Shown here piece after piece: positions 44,960 through 56,599 of a DNA stretch of 64,000 nucleotides. Source of the DNA: Gnetum montanum (Eukaryota; Streptophyta; Gnetopsida; Gnetales; Gnetaceae); the NCBI GenBank assembly GCA_015680685.1, contig MNCI01000851.1:313619-377618 (forward strand), in the 5' to 3' direction. Under the pieces are notes generated by a model. That model had not been told where the DNA came from. It made no database searches and worked only from the letters and a program-made list of their open reading frames with translations. The first letter of the stretch is position 1. Each line of letters opens with the position of its first letter. The position numbers and the translations under genes are program-made.

Positions 44960-45110
44960 AGTTAATTGGAGAATTCATACTCCTTCATTTCATATTTGTT
45001 GATTCATCAAGGATTATATCGATTTGAAGACCATTTACAACTATGTGCTAAGTATCCAAATACTTAGTTCATGGAGGTGTCCTTTTGGAGGTGTATAGAA
45101 CATTTCTACA
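44960..45110 (+). repeat. End of J 3' LTR
   Basis: Matches 22370-22513 of the 5' LTR (tgattcatcaaggatta, aagaccattta, ttagttcatggaggt, agaacatttctaca). No matching target duplication is seen at 45111 compared with 21170-21174. Confidence 0.65.
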
Positions 45111-46081
45111 AGATCAATAACAATATAACCAACTAAGCCAACTCTTAACGACTCTAAGGTAAAAACATAAAAATTGAAAGAAACAACATGACACTTAAGT
45201 AGAACTTAGGTAGAACATGAGACTCTAATGCTATTCTCAATCATTTATTAAAACTAAAACTAAAGGTATTCTCAATTCTTCCTTAAAACTAGAACTAAAG
45301 GTATAGTTTAATTTTGGTAGGGAGGTCAATTATGAGTTTCCTTGGCTTTTCATGGAAAAAAATAATTATTATCATAATGTTTAACCAAAAGGTAAAATTT
45401 TTCATGGAAAGTATTATGGGTGTGTAATGGCTCAAACAATTGCTAACCCAAACTTTGAGGCTTAACAATTACCATTGAAAGTATTATTTTACGCTTTTTT
45501 TAACCTTTTTCAACATGAAAATAGATTTAATAAATCAATTTTGGAAGATCTTAAGAGTTTTTTTTAACAAGTGGGAGGTATTGGGTTCATAGGGACCATC
45601 ATTTGGAGTGTAGATGTAGCCACTCAAAGAGGTTAGGCTTTCACTCATCTACCAACCCTCCTAGGACCACTTAGTAGGATGAGCATTATGGCTCTAGGTG
45701 ATGATTCTTTATTTATTAATTTGGAAAAAATATTTTCTTAGTTAAATAATAAATATATATCATAAATATATAGATAAACTAGTTATGTATATGTAGAATT
45801 AATTGGAGATGACTTGGTTATCTCATTGTCTAATAAATATTATGGAAGTTAAAGCTTAGTGTACGGATACCTTTTTCAATTTCCTTGTTTTTTTTCTCCA
45901 TGTATGTGTTTTTTATAGGTTTCTTGGAGGTCATGGAGTCATCTTGTTTGAGATATGAGCTCTTAAGAGAGACATCTTGGATGTAATTAGACATCTGAAA
46001 AGTTTTTGTAGACATTTTAAGTAAGACATCTTACTAGAAAGGAGACTTCTTAAATTAGTATGAGACATCTCACTATTGATC
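45111..46081. other. Unassigned flank, partly repeat
   Basis: Holds the second copy of the repeat at 17455 (45495-45795), a short imperfect tandem duplication of about 37 bp (45230-45305), and at 45940-46075 several agacatct motifs like those in the LTRs of K. It may be the left part of a copia LTR into which K inserted. No gene. Confidence 0.4.
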
Positions 46082-47063
46082 TGTTGGTTTGTTAAAACCT
46101 TAGAGAAAATGGAGAATGTATAATGTGTATGTGTGACTATGATCTTGCAGCATCATAAGAGAATGTATCAACAAAAAAACTTTAAATAAAGAGACAAGAC
46201 CTCAAGAACATGATCTAAAATGATGAAATAAAGAATGAAGATGATAAGATAAGAACGTGGATGTTAATGGAGTCTACAAGCCAAACAAAGATGTTCTGAG
46301 GATTGCTAAGAAGGCCAAAGGCCAAAGAAATACTTTAGATATTAAAGTGTATTTGGAAGAAAGACATCTTACTAAAATAGTAGATGTCTAGCTAGCATAG
46401 TATACATCTATAGGAAGATGTCTCATAGTAGACGACTACACCTTTAAGTAGACATCTCTCTTGCATTGAAGCTAGTCACAGATAGACATCTCATCTTCAA
46501 AGTCGACACTTATACAAGCCTCTTAATAGCCATTGCACAAATTCCAAGGAGTTTTTGGAAACTTCAAGAGTATAAGACAAAGTGAAATTCTTGTAAATTA
46601 TGTAATTACTATTCATTAAAAGATTCATTATTGGCTACTCTAGAGAATTTGTATTTATTCTTCATTGTATCATCATTTGCTTGTATTGATTATATTAAGC
46701 CTAAAGTGCAAGGCATATATGAACCAAGTTACACTCCTTTCTTGTTCTTTTTCTTTCTTTCTTATAGTCCTATAGGGTTGATGTGCTTCTTATGGGAAGG
46801 CAACTTTGTTAAGCTTGTTGTAACCTTGCGAGGTTGAGTGGTTTTGTAATGAAAAAACACTTTAGAGTAAAGCTTATATTTGTAAAGGTTGTGGGATTAT
46901 TTACACCAAATTTTGAGCTGTTGGAACCTTGAAAAGTTGAGTGGTTTTTCAAGGAAAAAAAACTTTAGTGTGAAGCTCAAATCTGGTAAAGGGTGTGGTG
47001 CCCTTCAAACCACATTTTGAAGAAACAAACTCTAGTGGTGTGCATGGATTCTACCCTTTGAGT
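46082..47063 (+). repeat. 5' LTR of element K
   Basis: Starts TGTTGGTTTGTTAAAACC. U3 has about eight AGACATCT/AGATGTCT motifs in both orientations. R/U5 contains repeats of ttgtaaccttgcgaggttgagtgg type. Ends at N (47064); the 3' LTR shows that several hundred bases and the primer site are missing. Confidence 0.7.
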
Positions 47064-47149
47064 NGATAAGGATGCAAGGATTATTCGAATCCATATAATT
47101 CAAAGTGTGGAATTCAATTCTTAAAGGCTACACACCACCCATTGATAAC

Positions 47150-48660
47150 ACCATAAGAGCACTCAATTCATGAAATAAATGGGCTTTCGAAGAAAAAGAT
47201 AAGTTCATGTTAGATTCAAAAGTCAAAATTTTTTATATTGTGCCTTAAATAGATATGAGTTTAATAGAATAGTTGGGTGTAAAATTGCTAAGGAAATATG
47301 GAAAACCTTTGAGGCAACTTATGAGGGCATGTATATGGTTAAATAATAAAAACTTTTAATATTACAAAGCTAATATGAAAAGCCTAAAATGATGGAAGGA
47401 GAAAAGATTAAGGACTACTTCTCTAGGAAAAATAATCTTATTGTATCTATTAGAGGAATGGGTAAGTATTTTCAAGATAGTGATGTAATCATAAAAGTGA
47501 CTAGAACCTTACAACCTAAGTGCAGACCAAAAGTCATCACAATGGAAGAAATTAGAGACTTTTCAGTGGTAAAATTTGAAGAGCTTCAAAGTGCTCTTAT
47601 TTACTTATGAGATGAATCTCATAAGTAAAGGAGTGATAAAAGAAATTCCCATCACCTTGAAATATACATCAAAGGAGAAGGAGTTGGTTGATCAAAAACC
47701 AAATAGTGAAGATGAACTAGCCCTTCTATCAAGGAGATTTTAAATACTTCTTAGAAAGAAAGGTAGAAGCTTTAATCAACTAGGACATAATTAATGTAAT
47801 ACCAAAGTTAAAGATAAAGCTAAGAATTTTACAAATTTAAATTTTGATGTATTTTTTATAGAATTTCGAGTCTATGGTGGAAGAGGTCATGTGATCTTTG
47901 AACATCCTAGTGCTAGCAGGTTGCATAGGAAAGATAAAAATGAATTTGATTCAAAAAATAAAAACTTCTACACCAACTAGAATGATGGAGAACAAAGTTA
48001 GGAAGAGATAGATGATATTACAAAAGACTTTCATCTCATATGCATGGACTTTACAAATGAAAATTCTACAAAAGTCTATAATGAATCAAGAGGTAAAAAT
48101 TATTAAAGGTATAGTGAACTACGTGAGAAAATTATTATTTTTCATTATCTACTTAAAATGGTAAAGAAAAACATGCACAAAAAAATCTCTAAACTTTATA
48201 CTTTATACTCTAAGCTAAAAAGGGAACTCTCAAACATAAAATGGGTTCAAATACTAACCCATTTGGATGAGAAGAAGTGTAGGGTCACACAAAAGGAAAG
48301 GATTAGTAAAAATGAGGAGAAGTCTTAAAATCAACACAAAAGTGAAAATCAAGAAGCAACCTCTCAAAAGAATGCTTACACCAGTTCAACTTCAAGAAAG
48401 ATTAGGTTTGATTATCCCATTCAAATTAGATGTACCTTATATTTTTGCTATAAAAAATGTGGTTATGGACAAGGTTATTATCATTCTTACATAGAGAAAA
48501 ATAATGTGACTACTTGGTCTTTTCAAGAGGAATCTAGCAAGTGTATCTTGTAGGATACAAAAGCTAGGAGAACAAAAGAGCAAGAAGATGAACATGACAA
48601 AGAAGGAATCTCACATGAGGATGAGGACACACACAAAAGTATTGTTAAAAAAATTACATG
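47150..48660 (+). pseudogene. Copia-type gag (UBN2-like) of element K
   Basis: Stop-broken frame with IWKTFEATYEG, then an open 73-codon piece (47389-47610; GEKIKDYFSRKNNLIVSIRG, VTRTLQPKCRPKVITMEE), the core of the UBN2/gag-polypeptide family of copia elements. A damaged knuckle FRVYGGRGHVIFEHP (about 47865) has lost its cysteines. A second Cys/Tyr-rich piece near 48435 (YKKCGYGQGYYHSY) and an acidic tail end near 48660. Confidence 0.65.
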
Positions 48661-50657
48661 GTAAGGAGGTACTATATGATGATAGACCTCATCTCAAACT
48701 CCATTAGTCCTATTCATATTAGAGGACAAGCAAGGTAAGCAATGGTAAGTCTCAATTACTTTGCTTACTAGAATTAATATAGATTAAATTATGCATTAAT
48801 TTGGAAATTCATTAAATACTCTTTAAAAATCTTGGTCAATGAAAGAGAGACCTACCTGATCTTCTAAGATGTTGAAGTGTAGATAGCATGCGATCAACAC
48901 AAGTTGAAAGAGTTTCAAAGATAAGGTTTTGCAAGTATACATCATATTGAGACATATTTGTGTATCCTCGTCGCAACACATATTATGATCATGCTATCTA
49001 TTGATATAAAATGTGTTGATAAATTGATTTCTATGATTTTTGTGAGTATATAATAGTTTGGAATAGTGAAGGCCTTAGATCAAATTGAAAAAATATTCAA
49101 TAAGCCTTTTATTTCAAAGGGAATTATTTGTATCTTTTAATATTTAACATTAAGTGGAAATGCTACTGACAAGAGACTCTAAGGTCTCCATATTGTGTCA
49201 TTATAATGGTTTAATAATTCATCTCCAAAAATGGAAGTAACTCATGATTGATCAATTAGCCAATGAATATGTAATAATGAGTTGAATAACATTGGTGTTT
49301 TTATGATGACAAAGAAATACTTGCTAACAAGATCCTTAGAAGATTAAGGGGAGATTACCTCTCTCCACAACAGTTGATTCAAAAGATGAAACATATAAGT
49401 AGGGGGAGTTTCAGTGTAGAGGGAGTCTATGGAGATTCTCTCTTAGAAATGATACTTAGGAACAAGCTTCCACTTAGAAAACAAGCAACAAAAAGAATAT
49501 TCATATCCAGTAAAGTCTTGAAGGTGAAAGAGAGTTATTTTTTATTAAAATTTTAAGAATCTTTTATCTAAAAGTAATCTTTAGTTATGCAAGCCTCTCA
49601 AGGTTATTTGGGTATATCAATTTCCTCCTTAGGAACTATGTTAAGATATTAACGTTGCATGCCTAATATCTTATGTGCTAAGAATGTATATTTTTAAGAA
49701 CTTAAGTTCTTTATTACTAATATGAGCTAAATTGTTTTCACCTAAGAGATCTCAAGCACTACCAATGGTAGATTGGAATAAGAAAAGGCACTCACACTCT
49801 TTTTTTATAAAGAATCTATGATAATCTTGAAAATTAATTGATGAGATATTTTTGGTTGAGAACATCTTAATAAGGAGTTACTTTGTTTAATATCTTGATT
49901 TATTTAATATGACAAGTTGTGTTGTTTTAACCTCTCCATTTATTTGATCTATTTCTTAAAATTTGGTGGTGCATATATTTACTCTCCTTGGCATTTCTTC
50001 TAAATATGGAAATTGCGATGAGAAAATTCTAATGATCCTTTGCTTTGATAAAGATTGTATTATGTGTCTTAATGTTTAATAGTCTTTTGATCTATATTAT
50101 TTTTGATCTTTTACAAACTCTAGCATGATCATTCTTATGTATAGACTTGAAGCATTTAAATGTTGTTTATATTTACTCTCCTTATGAAAATGCTTTACCT
50201 TAAGTTTTATGCTTGTTTATTTTAAAGGTTCAACTCACTTTTTGATGATGTCCAAAAAGGAGAAGAATTTGTGATATGGTGATTGGGACATGGGCATATG
50301 TGTTATATTCATGAGCATTAAATGATAATAATGACTTATGGATATATTAAATAGTTATGGCTCAAATGGCTATATTGATGATTTCTATGTAGTGAATGAT
50401 ATAGAGATAGGATAATTGATCTCCATTACTTAGCGTTTTAATCCTTAATGGCAATATTAAACTCACAAGGCTTTAACTATGTCTCTTTGTGTTTATTGGT
50501 TATGTGGTGTGCTTTATAGGTTACATTTTAGCCATCTGAAACCAAGGATAAAGGATGCATATTTTTTTAATAGTTATTCATCTCTACATCATCCTTAGTT
50601 TAATATATTATATATAGACATAATAATCCATTTTCTTAAGTTTTGGGCATTACCAAT
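48661..50657 (+). other. Internal region of K without pol
   Basis: Where copia elements carry protease, integrase, RT and RNase H, I find no motif in any frame (no GKGY, no YVDDM-like RT motif). Only short frames exist, for example 49374-49556. AT-rich, with several pure non-coding stretches. Confidence 0.5.
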
Positions 50658-50669
50658 AATGGGGAGATT
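50657..50669 (+). other. Polypurine tract of element K
   Basis: aataatggggagatt just before the 3' LTR, the standard form of the copia plus-strand primer (…ATGGGGGAGATT|TGTTGG). Confidence 0.65.
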
Positions 50670-51776
50670 ATTGACCTTTTGGTATGTCAAAACCTTAAAT
50701 AAAATGAAGAATGTAGAATGTGTGTTTGTGATTGTGATCTTACAAGACCATAAGAGAATTTATTGGCAAAATACTTCAAATCAAGAGATAAAACTTTAAG
50801 AAAGTGAGCTAAAATGATGAAATGTAGACTAAATATGACAAGGTAAGAACATGGATGTTAATAGAGTCTATGAGTTAAACAAAGATGTTTGAGAACTACT
50901 CAGAAGCTAAAAGGCCAAAGAAATACTTCAAATCTCAAAGTGTATCTAGAAGGAAGACATCTTACTAAAATAAAAAATGTGTATCTAGCATTGTAGACAT
51001 CTATAGGAAGATGTCTCACAGTAGATGTATACACCTTCAAGTAGACACGTCTCCTACATTAAAGCTAGTCATAGACAAATGTTTTATCTTCAAAGTAGAT
51101 GTCTATACTAGTTGTTTAATAGCTATTGCATGAATTCCAAGGACTTTTTGAAAATTTAAAGAGTATAAGAAAAAGTGAAATTCATGGAAATTACACAAGA
51201 ATTGTTAATTGAAAGATTCATTATTGGCTACTCTAGAGAATTTTTTGTTGTTCTTCATTATATCATTATTTTCTTGTATTGATTGTATTGAGCCTTAAGT
51301 GCAAGAGATCTGTAAATGAAGTTACCCTCATCCATTGTTATTTTTCTTTATTTCTTGTAGCTCTATAGGGTTGATGTGCTTCTTGCAAGAAGGCATCTTT
51401 GTTGATCTTGTTGAAACCTTGCAAGATTCAATGGTTTTGTGGTGAGAAAAAAAACTCAAAAGTAGAGCTCATTTTTGTAAAGGTTGTGGGATCCTTTAAA
51501 CCACATTTTGAGCTTGTACAAATCTTATGAGGTTGAGTGGTTTTGCAGTGATGAAACACTCTAGATGAAGTTCAAATCTTGTAAAGGATGAGATGCTCTT
51601 CAAAACACATTTTGAAGAAATAAAGTCCAAAGGTATACATGAATTATATCCTCTAAGTGTGGATTTACCCAAGTTGGGAAACCATGTAAGAGTTGTGTGT
51701 GGTCTTTGTGGTTGTAGTGATTTTAACTAGAGAACTTATTTAACCCTCATTCTAACTTCTTGATTCACACTCACAA
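50670..51776 (+). repeat. 3' LTR of element K
   Basis: Collinear with 46082-47063: TGACCTTTTGGTATGTCAAAACC, the agacatct array (50955-51115), gattcattattggctactctagaga, gggttgatgtgcttcttg. Its first bases are altered (ATTGACC). It continues about 120 bp past the point where the 5' copy is lost. The end near 51776 is approximate. Confidence 0.6.
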
Positions 51777-52396
51777 GTTGCTGAGATGTCTCATATTGGG
51801 TCAAGACATCTTTGCTACGATAAAAGACATCTTAGCCAGAAATTAGACATCTCTCCAGAATTGCTAGTTTTATAGTAAGAAATCCTACAAAGTCTAGAGA
51901 CAACTTGGACAGAAAGGGAAACTTTTGAAATTATCATTCCAAGTCTGAAAACAATTAAGATAAGGTGGAGAAAGATGGAAAATAGTGAAGGATCTTGAAG
52001 TTAATCTTAAGAAATATTTTCTAGGGTTTTATTATTCTTAATTAATAAATATGAGTTGTATTTTATGAGAGGTCATGAGATGTCATAGAGAATTTTGAGT
52101 GAGATTTTAAGAGAGTACATGTGAAGAGTGCATGAGTGGGTTGTAATCCTTAATCAATTGAATGAGTATTGACCAAGTGTTTCTAGTGTCTTATGAGTTG
52201 AGATATTCTTTCTAGGTTATGTGATGGACTCTGTCTTGGTTATGTCTTGTATTGAGGATAATCATTGTGTGGTTGTACAACCTCATTCTTTGTAGCATTA
52301 CTTGAGTATATGAGATTGTTTGGATGCTTTATGGGTTGTAGAACCCTATTGTAATCTTCTCTTTGAATAATTGAAGGTAGCTAGTTTTCTTATTTT
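51777..52396 (+). repeat. Copia LTR fragment L, host of K and E insertions
   Basis: Begins with agatgtct/agacatct motifs (51785-51865), as in the U3 of K, then shows R/U5-like sequence with repeated ggttgtagaaccc-type blocks. E inserted at its end (target ctagc); sequence after 59854 should be its continuation. Assignment to an LTR is inferred from the motif cluster. Confidence 0.4.
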
Positions 52397-52401
52397 CTAG
52401 C
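52397..52401. other. Target site duplication of element E, left
   Basis: ctagc, identical to 59850-59854 on the other side of the element. A 5-bp duplication is usual for Ty3/gypsy integration. Confidence 0.85.
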
Positions 52402-53516
52402 TGATGAGTGGCAAGGTACCCCTACACTCAACCATACAAAACGAGCGTAGCATGTGGGATCCGGTCGAACTCCGCAGACTAAATGCCGAAACGCCCCATG
52501 GAACACTTGGGGTTAATCATTCGTTGTCTTCCCAGACTTACTTGTTGTTGTCACGGTGTATGGTTAAGTAAGTCTGAGGTATATAATTCGTTTGGTCTTT
52601 TCTAGTTTTCTCCTATGCTATCGAGGAAAGGGTTGAGAAATCTAACTAACTCTAACTAACTCTAACTAATGTCCTAAGTCTAAGTTAACTAGCGTCAGCA
52701 TCCGTTCCCACTTACCGGACACACCCTAAACCATGCAACTGTGGCTACCAAATGCTAATCATTACTGGGATTACCACACGTAACGCAAGTGCTCGAAGTG
52801 ATCGTACTGAGGCACCTATTTAGCTTAAGTGTGATAAGCAGCCGATTCCTTGGCTAGTCGTACACACCCATAAGTGCTCATAGCCAAGTCGTACTTATCA
52901 CACTATCTAGCCTAGCAATGAGTAGCTGATTCCTTGACTAGCCGTACACAATGGACTACCACTGGGATTACCAAGCGCAGAATCCTGGAATACGCTACTG
53001 GGTTACCAAGTAGCCAATGCTCGTAATCAAGTCATACTCATGCATTGCGACAAGCAGCCGATTCCTTGATTAGCCGTACACATCCGTAGATGCTCGTAAT
53101 CAAGTCATACTTGTGCACACTAGGAAAGCAATAAATAATAACAATAAATAAAACCATATGCTGCAAGGTTTATCCAATCAAGTTCATCTTTATTTCTGTA
53201 CACAACTTGTGTTCAGGTTACAAAGTTGCTCGAATAAAGAGCCGTTCACTCTAGGACTCCTACTACGGGCACATGGGAAAAATTCTAACTCTGGAGTGAT
53301 CAATCTGCCAGAGCTTCGCTACTTCTAGCCAGGATTGGGAAAAATGGGAAGTGCTGCCTCTTATTTATAGATTTGATGGCGGACCACGATATCGCGTACG
53401 CGATATCGCAGGGAAAGATGCGATATCGCATACGCGATATCGCAGGGGATGCGATATCGTGTCGGCACGATATCGCGTATGCAATATCGCGACCCTATGT
53501 ATGTCGCATCTCATCA
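52402..53516 (-). repeat. 3' LTR of element E
   Basis: 1,115 bp, TGATG...CATCA. Full-length version including the R block (ctcgaataaagagccgttcac) that the 5' LTR lacks. Reverse TATA at 53362-53369 and GATATC array beyond it. Confidence 0.9.
53385..53490 (-). promoter_or_regulatory. GATATC palindrome array in U3 of E
   Basis: Six exact GATATC cores plus one AATATC in about 105 bp, most within perfect GCGATATCGC palindromes spaced about 14-20 bp. The best preserved array in the window. The 5' LTR has the equivalent at 59731-59822 with one core altered. Confidence 0.65.
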
Positions 53517-55362
53517 TACCCCCATGACTGAATGAAAACTCGTCCTCGAGTTCCTTACAATAATATTAGGAAGGTATGTGATTATTAAGGGGAATGGAAC
53601 TAATGGGATGACATGTAAATGGTTCTTTATTACAAGACTTGACAAAACTGGTGTTCAAGACAACAAGGGTGAACACCTTATTACAATTACATCAGGCCTT
53701 TGTTGGTAGCTTGAGAGAAAAAGAGAGATAAAAAGAAGTGTTTCTGCTGCCAACACCAAGATTGCGCTTTCGTTGTCCATCCATAAGCGCATGATCAATC
53801 TTGCTCCTTGCATAGTTGCTTCAGTGTTGCTCCATTCCAACCGTTTGCTCCAGTTCCAGATCCAATCTGTTGTTGTATGATTTCCATCTACACACACAAC
53901 ACAATCATATATTAGCAAGGATAGATGAATCATTAAGTAATTAATACCTTGCTTCGGTTCAGGTTCATTGGCTAGGTTGTGGTATGGCTGATATGTATTT
54001 GGGAATATGTTACTGATGACTACCGAAGGTGTAGGGGTTAGAAAGAAAATCAAAAATTTTGGGGCTTAGGAGAAATTCGAAAAAAGCGGGCCCCATACCC
54101 CCATGACTAATCACGAACCTCCGGTAGCATTAGAATGGAGAAGGAAAAAGGAATAAGAAAGATAGATACATAGGGACAGTTGAAAACATCAATGAAATGG
54201 ATGTCAAGATGGTAATGAACAAAATAATAATTAATTGCAAAATGTTAAGGAAAAGAAGTTAACTAATGCTCCAAAGAGGAATGTCAGTGGGTCCTCCCCA
54301 AAGCAGGCTCATGCCCTTAATGCCCTGACAAACCCACATTCAAAGAGTCCGTAGGCCCTGGGAATGTCTTTTGGAACAAGAGTTAAAGTCTTAACCACAA
54401 GCGTTTACCAAAAAGAAAACAATGCATCAACCAAAATATATACACTAATGATACAACCGACAATGAGGTGAGTAACGGAAAGAAAGATGGAGAGAAGAAA
54501 ATGGAATGGAATCCCAAGGGCAAGGTGGTGTAGAGCCCCTTGTGTGTTTCATGATTAATGGGACTTGGTAAATCGCATTCCAACTCCGGCCTCAAACCAA
54601 CCACTTCCAGTGACTTTGCATCAATGCATTCGGCTAAACCATCCACTTGGATAACAGGGATGCATCTTCAAAGAACCACCACCATTCCGACGAAACAAGG
54701 AGAGAATGGGAAGCGAGAGGGGCCTTGGTTAGAGGGAACACTTTTGGTTCCATAACCAGTACTTGCAGCCCAATTTTATTATGTCTAAGGGGTGTGCTTT
54801 GAATCCTCACTTTCATTTTTTTTGTGGCTTGTGTTTTTATGTGTGAGAACCACACCATGCAAAGACTTCTTATTTTTATTGTCTCAGCTTCCAAGAGTTG
54901 GTAACATCGGAACGGTAAGAAAACTCAAGAAGAAATCATCCAAGCACCCAAGAGAATGACCAACACATAAGCATCAAGTTCCCTTGACGTCACACCCTTT
55001 GCAATCCTTGAGTCCTTCTTTAGTTTGAGAAATACCCAGTCACCAATTTTTTAAAGTTCTTATTAGAAGGGATGGTACATTTCCAAGCCAAGGGAAACCA
55101 TAGAAATTGGTGGATGGATGGATGAAGTGATCTCATTGCCTGCCATATCAAAAGAAACATACCTTTGTATCAACATTGTAACTTAGAGGTAAAAACCAAA
55201 CATTAGCAATCAATGTGAAAACAGTTCATACCATCATTCGGAACACTTATTATGAGACAAACTTATAGGGTGGATACACACACACACTCACACACAAAAA
55301 ATGGAAAAAGTATAACGATGTTGTAAAACAAAAATTAAAAAAGAACTGAGGGCCCCATGTGA
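53517..55362 (-). other. 3' non-coding region of element E
   Basis: Reverse equivalent of 8390-10415 in A. Contains the conserved small ORF (within 53655-54053; DGNHTTTDWIW...RPDVIVIRCSPLLS), a second open frame at 54383-54646, and a (CA)n run at 55277-55300. Adjacent to the LTR is the conserved tacccccatgactgaatg. No env-like protein. Confidence 0.65.
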
Positions 55363-56595
55363 TCAGCATAGGTGGCCATCTCCCCTATGACTGAGTTGTA
55401 AGGGAGAGATCCAAAGTAGTGAGCGTTTGTTTGAATTATTTAAAAGTGCCCAACTTCTCCCAATTGATGATCTTAGATTCAAGGGAGGAAGTTGGCGATG
55501 CTTACGTTCCAATGTGTATATGCTGTCAGTGTTAGCGTGGGTTGCCTCAGTTCGTTCCATGCATGTTTTGTTGCTCGTACGAGAAGCTGTCAACCACGGG
55601 ATGTCTACTAATTCTTGTGTGGTTACTACATATAGGCATCTTTGTTGCAAACTTTCAAGGGCACACCTGTCACATGGAGGAGATGAGCATTCCTCCATGT
55701 CATCACCCGATGAATCACTGTATGTGATGCATGGAACTTTCTTCTTCTCGATCTTTCCACATATGTTGATCTTAGAGATTTCCAAGGAAAGATCGTGGAT
55801 CCTAAGGCATGCATCTACTGTGCTTAGCCATGCCCTTCCCATGATAATTAGGGAGTCCCTTTCATTGTGGTTCACTTCGATTACCAAAAAATCAGCTGGG
55901 TAGGACCAACCACACACAGTGGTAATAACGTCCTCCACCAATCCCAGGGGAATGGTGATGGACTGGTCTACCATCTCTAGTTGAATGTTGCTCTTCTTAA
56001 GTTGGGGCAGATTCCAGGCTTGATACATCTTTCTTGAAATTAAGTTGACTCTGGAACTTGAGTCAAGAAGAGCCCAATGTGGTTTGTTCCCGGTGATCTG
56101 TAAATAAATTAAGGGACTCCCAGGGTCAGTTAGTTTCCTGGGAAGGTTGCCTACCTTGATCCAATCAGTTACGGTATGTGTTAACATAACCGTATGCGTT
56201 ATGCCCTGTTGGACTGAAGGGTGCTCCGAAGTGTTAGATGATAAAGGCATGTATAGAGCCTCAACCGCTATTTCTTGTGAGAGTTTGTCTGGGCTTTTGG
56301 TTCTGAAGTAAGGTCTTCTCTTTTTACAGTTATCAGAACCATCAGCAGGTTGGATATTTACAGCTCTCGCAGCGTGACATTGCTGCGGTTGAGGAGGAAG
56401 TTCCCCTTGCATTGTTGGAGCAGGAGGTGTTATGAGAACTACTTGAGGTGGAAGAGGTGCGGTTGGATGAGGAGGATGGTGTGGACATGGAGTGCCTTCC
56501 GGAGGAGGAGTCCTTCTGAAGTACTCCCGAGCTTGGTAGTGACGGTTGGAGGTTGCGTGACCCATAGAGTCACTTGGAGAAATCGGCTGCTGCAC
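55363..56595 (-). pseudogene. Protease region of element E
   Basis: 410 codons open to the shared deletion junction. A Pro-rich spacer at the start (TPCPHHPPHPTAPLPPQVV) is followed by TDWIKVGNLPRKL, then the active site as WALLDSSSRVNLISRKMYQ (DSS where DSG is expected, so probably inactive), then LEMVDQSITIPLGLVEDVI and IIMGRAWLSTVDA. The last 25 residues are read-through into sequence that in D follows integrase. It is in the same frame as gag, consistent with one gag-protease polyprotein. Confidence 0.75.
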
Positions 56596-56599
56596 ATAA

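Larger units (their letters stand above)
21175..45110 (+). mobile_element. Tat/Ogre-like element J, twice interrupted
   Basis: A 1.34-kb LTR at 21175-22513 is matched by 36418-37461 plus 44276-45110. Between them lie gag (22514-23886) and, after a nest of F and D (23887-33102), the gag knuckle and protease (33103-34720). A pol-free 3' region follows (34721-36417). The 3' LTR is split by the pararetrovirus. No RT or integrase is left, so J is also pol-less. Assembly gaps affect its 3' end. Pairing the two LTRs and two internal halves is inference from order, orientation and homology. Confidence 0.6.
46082..51776 (+). mobile_element. Ty1/copia-like element K, gag only
   Basis: LTRs at 46082-47063 (end lost in an assembly gap) and 50670 to about 51776 share order and sequence over nearly 1 kb. 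The polypurine tract is before the 3' LTR. The internal region has a copia-type gag (47150-48660) and about 2 kb without RT, RNase H, integrase or protease motifs. The right end is approximate. Confidence 0.7.

Noticed and set aside
44791-45065. Large perfect hairpin or foldback element
   Set aside because: Ns at both borders and in-register homology of the flipped piece to the J LTR favour an assembly inversion.
49374-49556. 60-codon frame in K as a gene
   Set aside because: Short, no motif, AT-driven, within pol-less internal DNA.
55427-55903. 158-codon plus-strand frame in E
   Set aside because: Antisense of the protease region, whose homology is clear on the minus strand.
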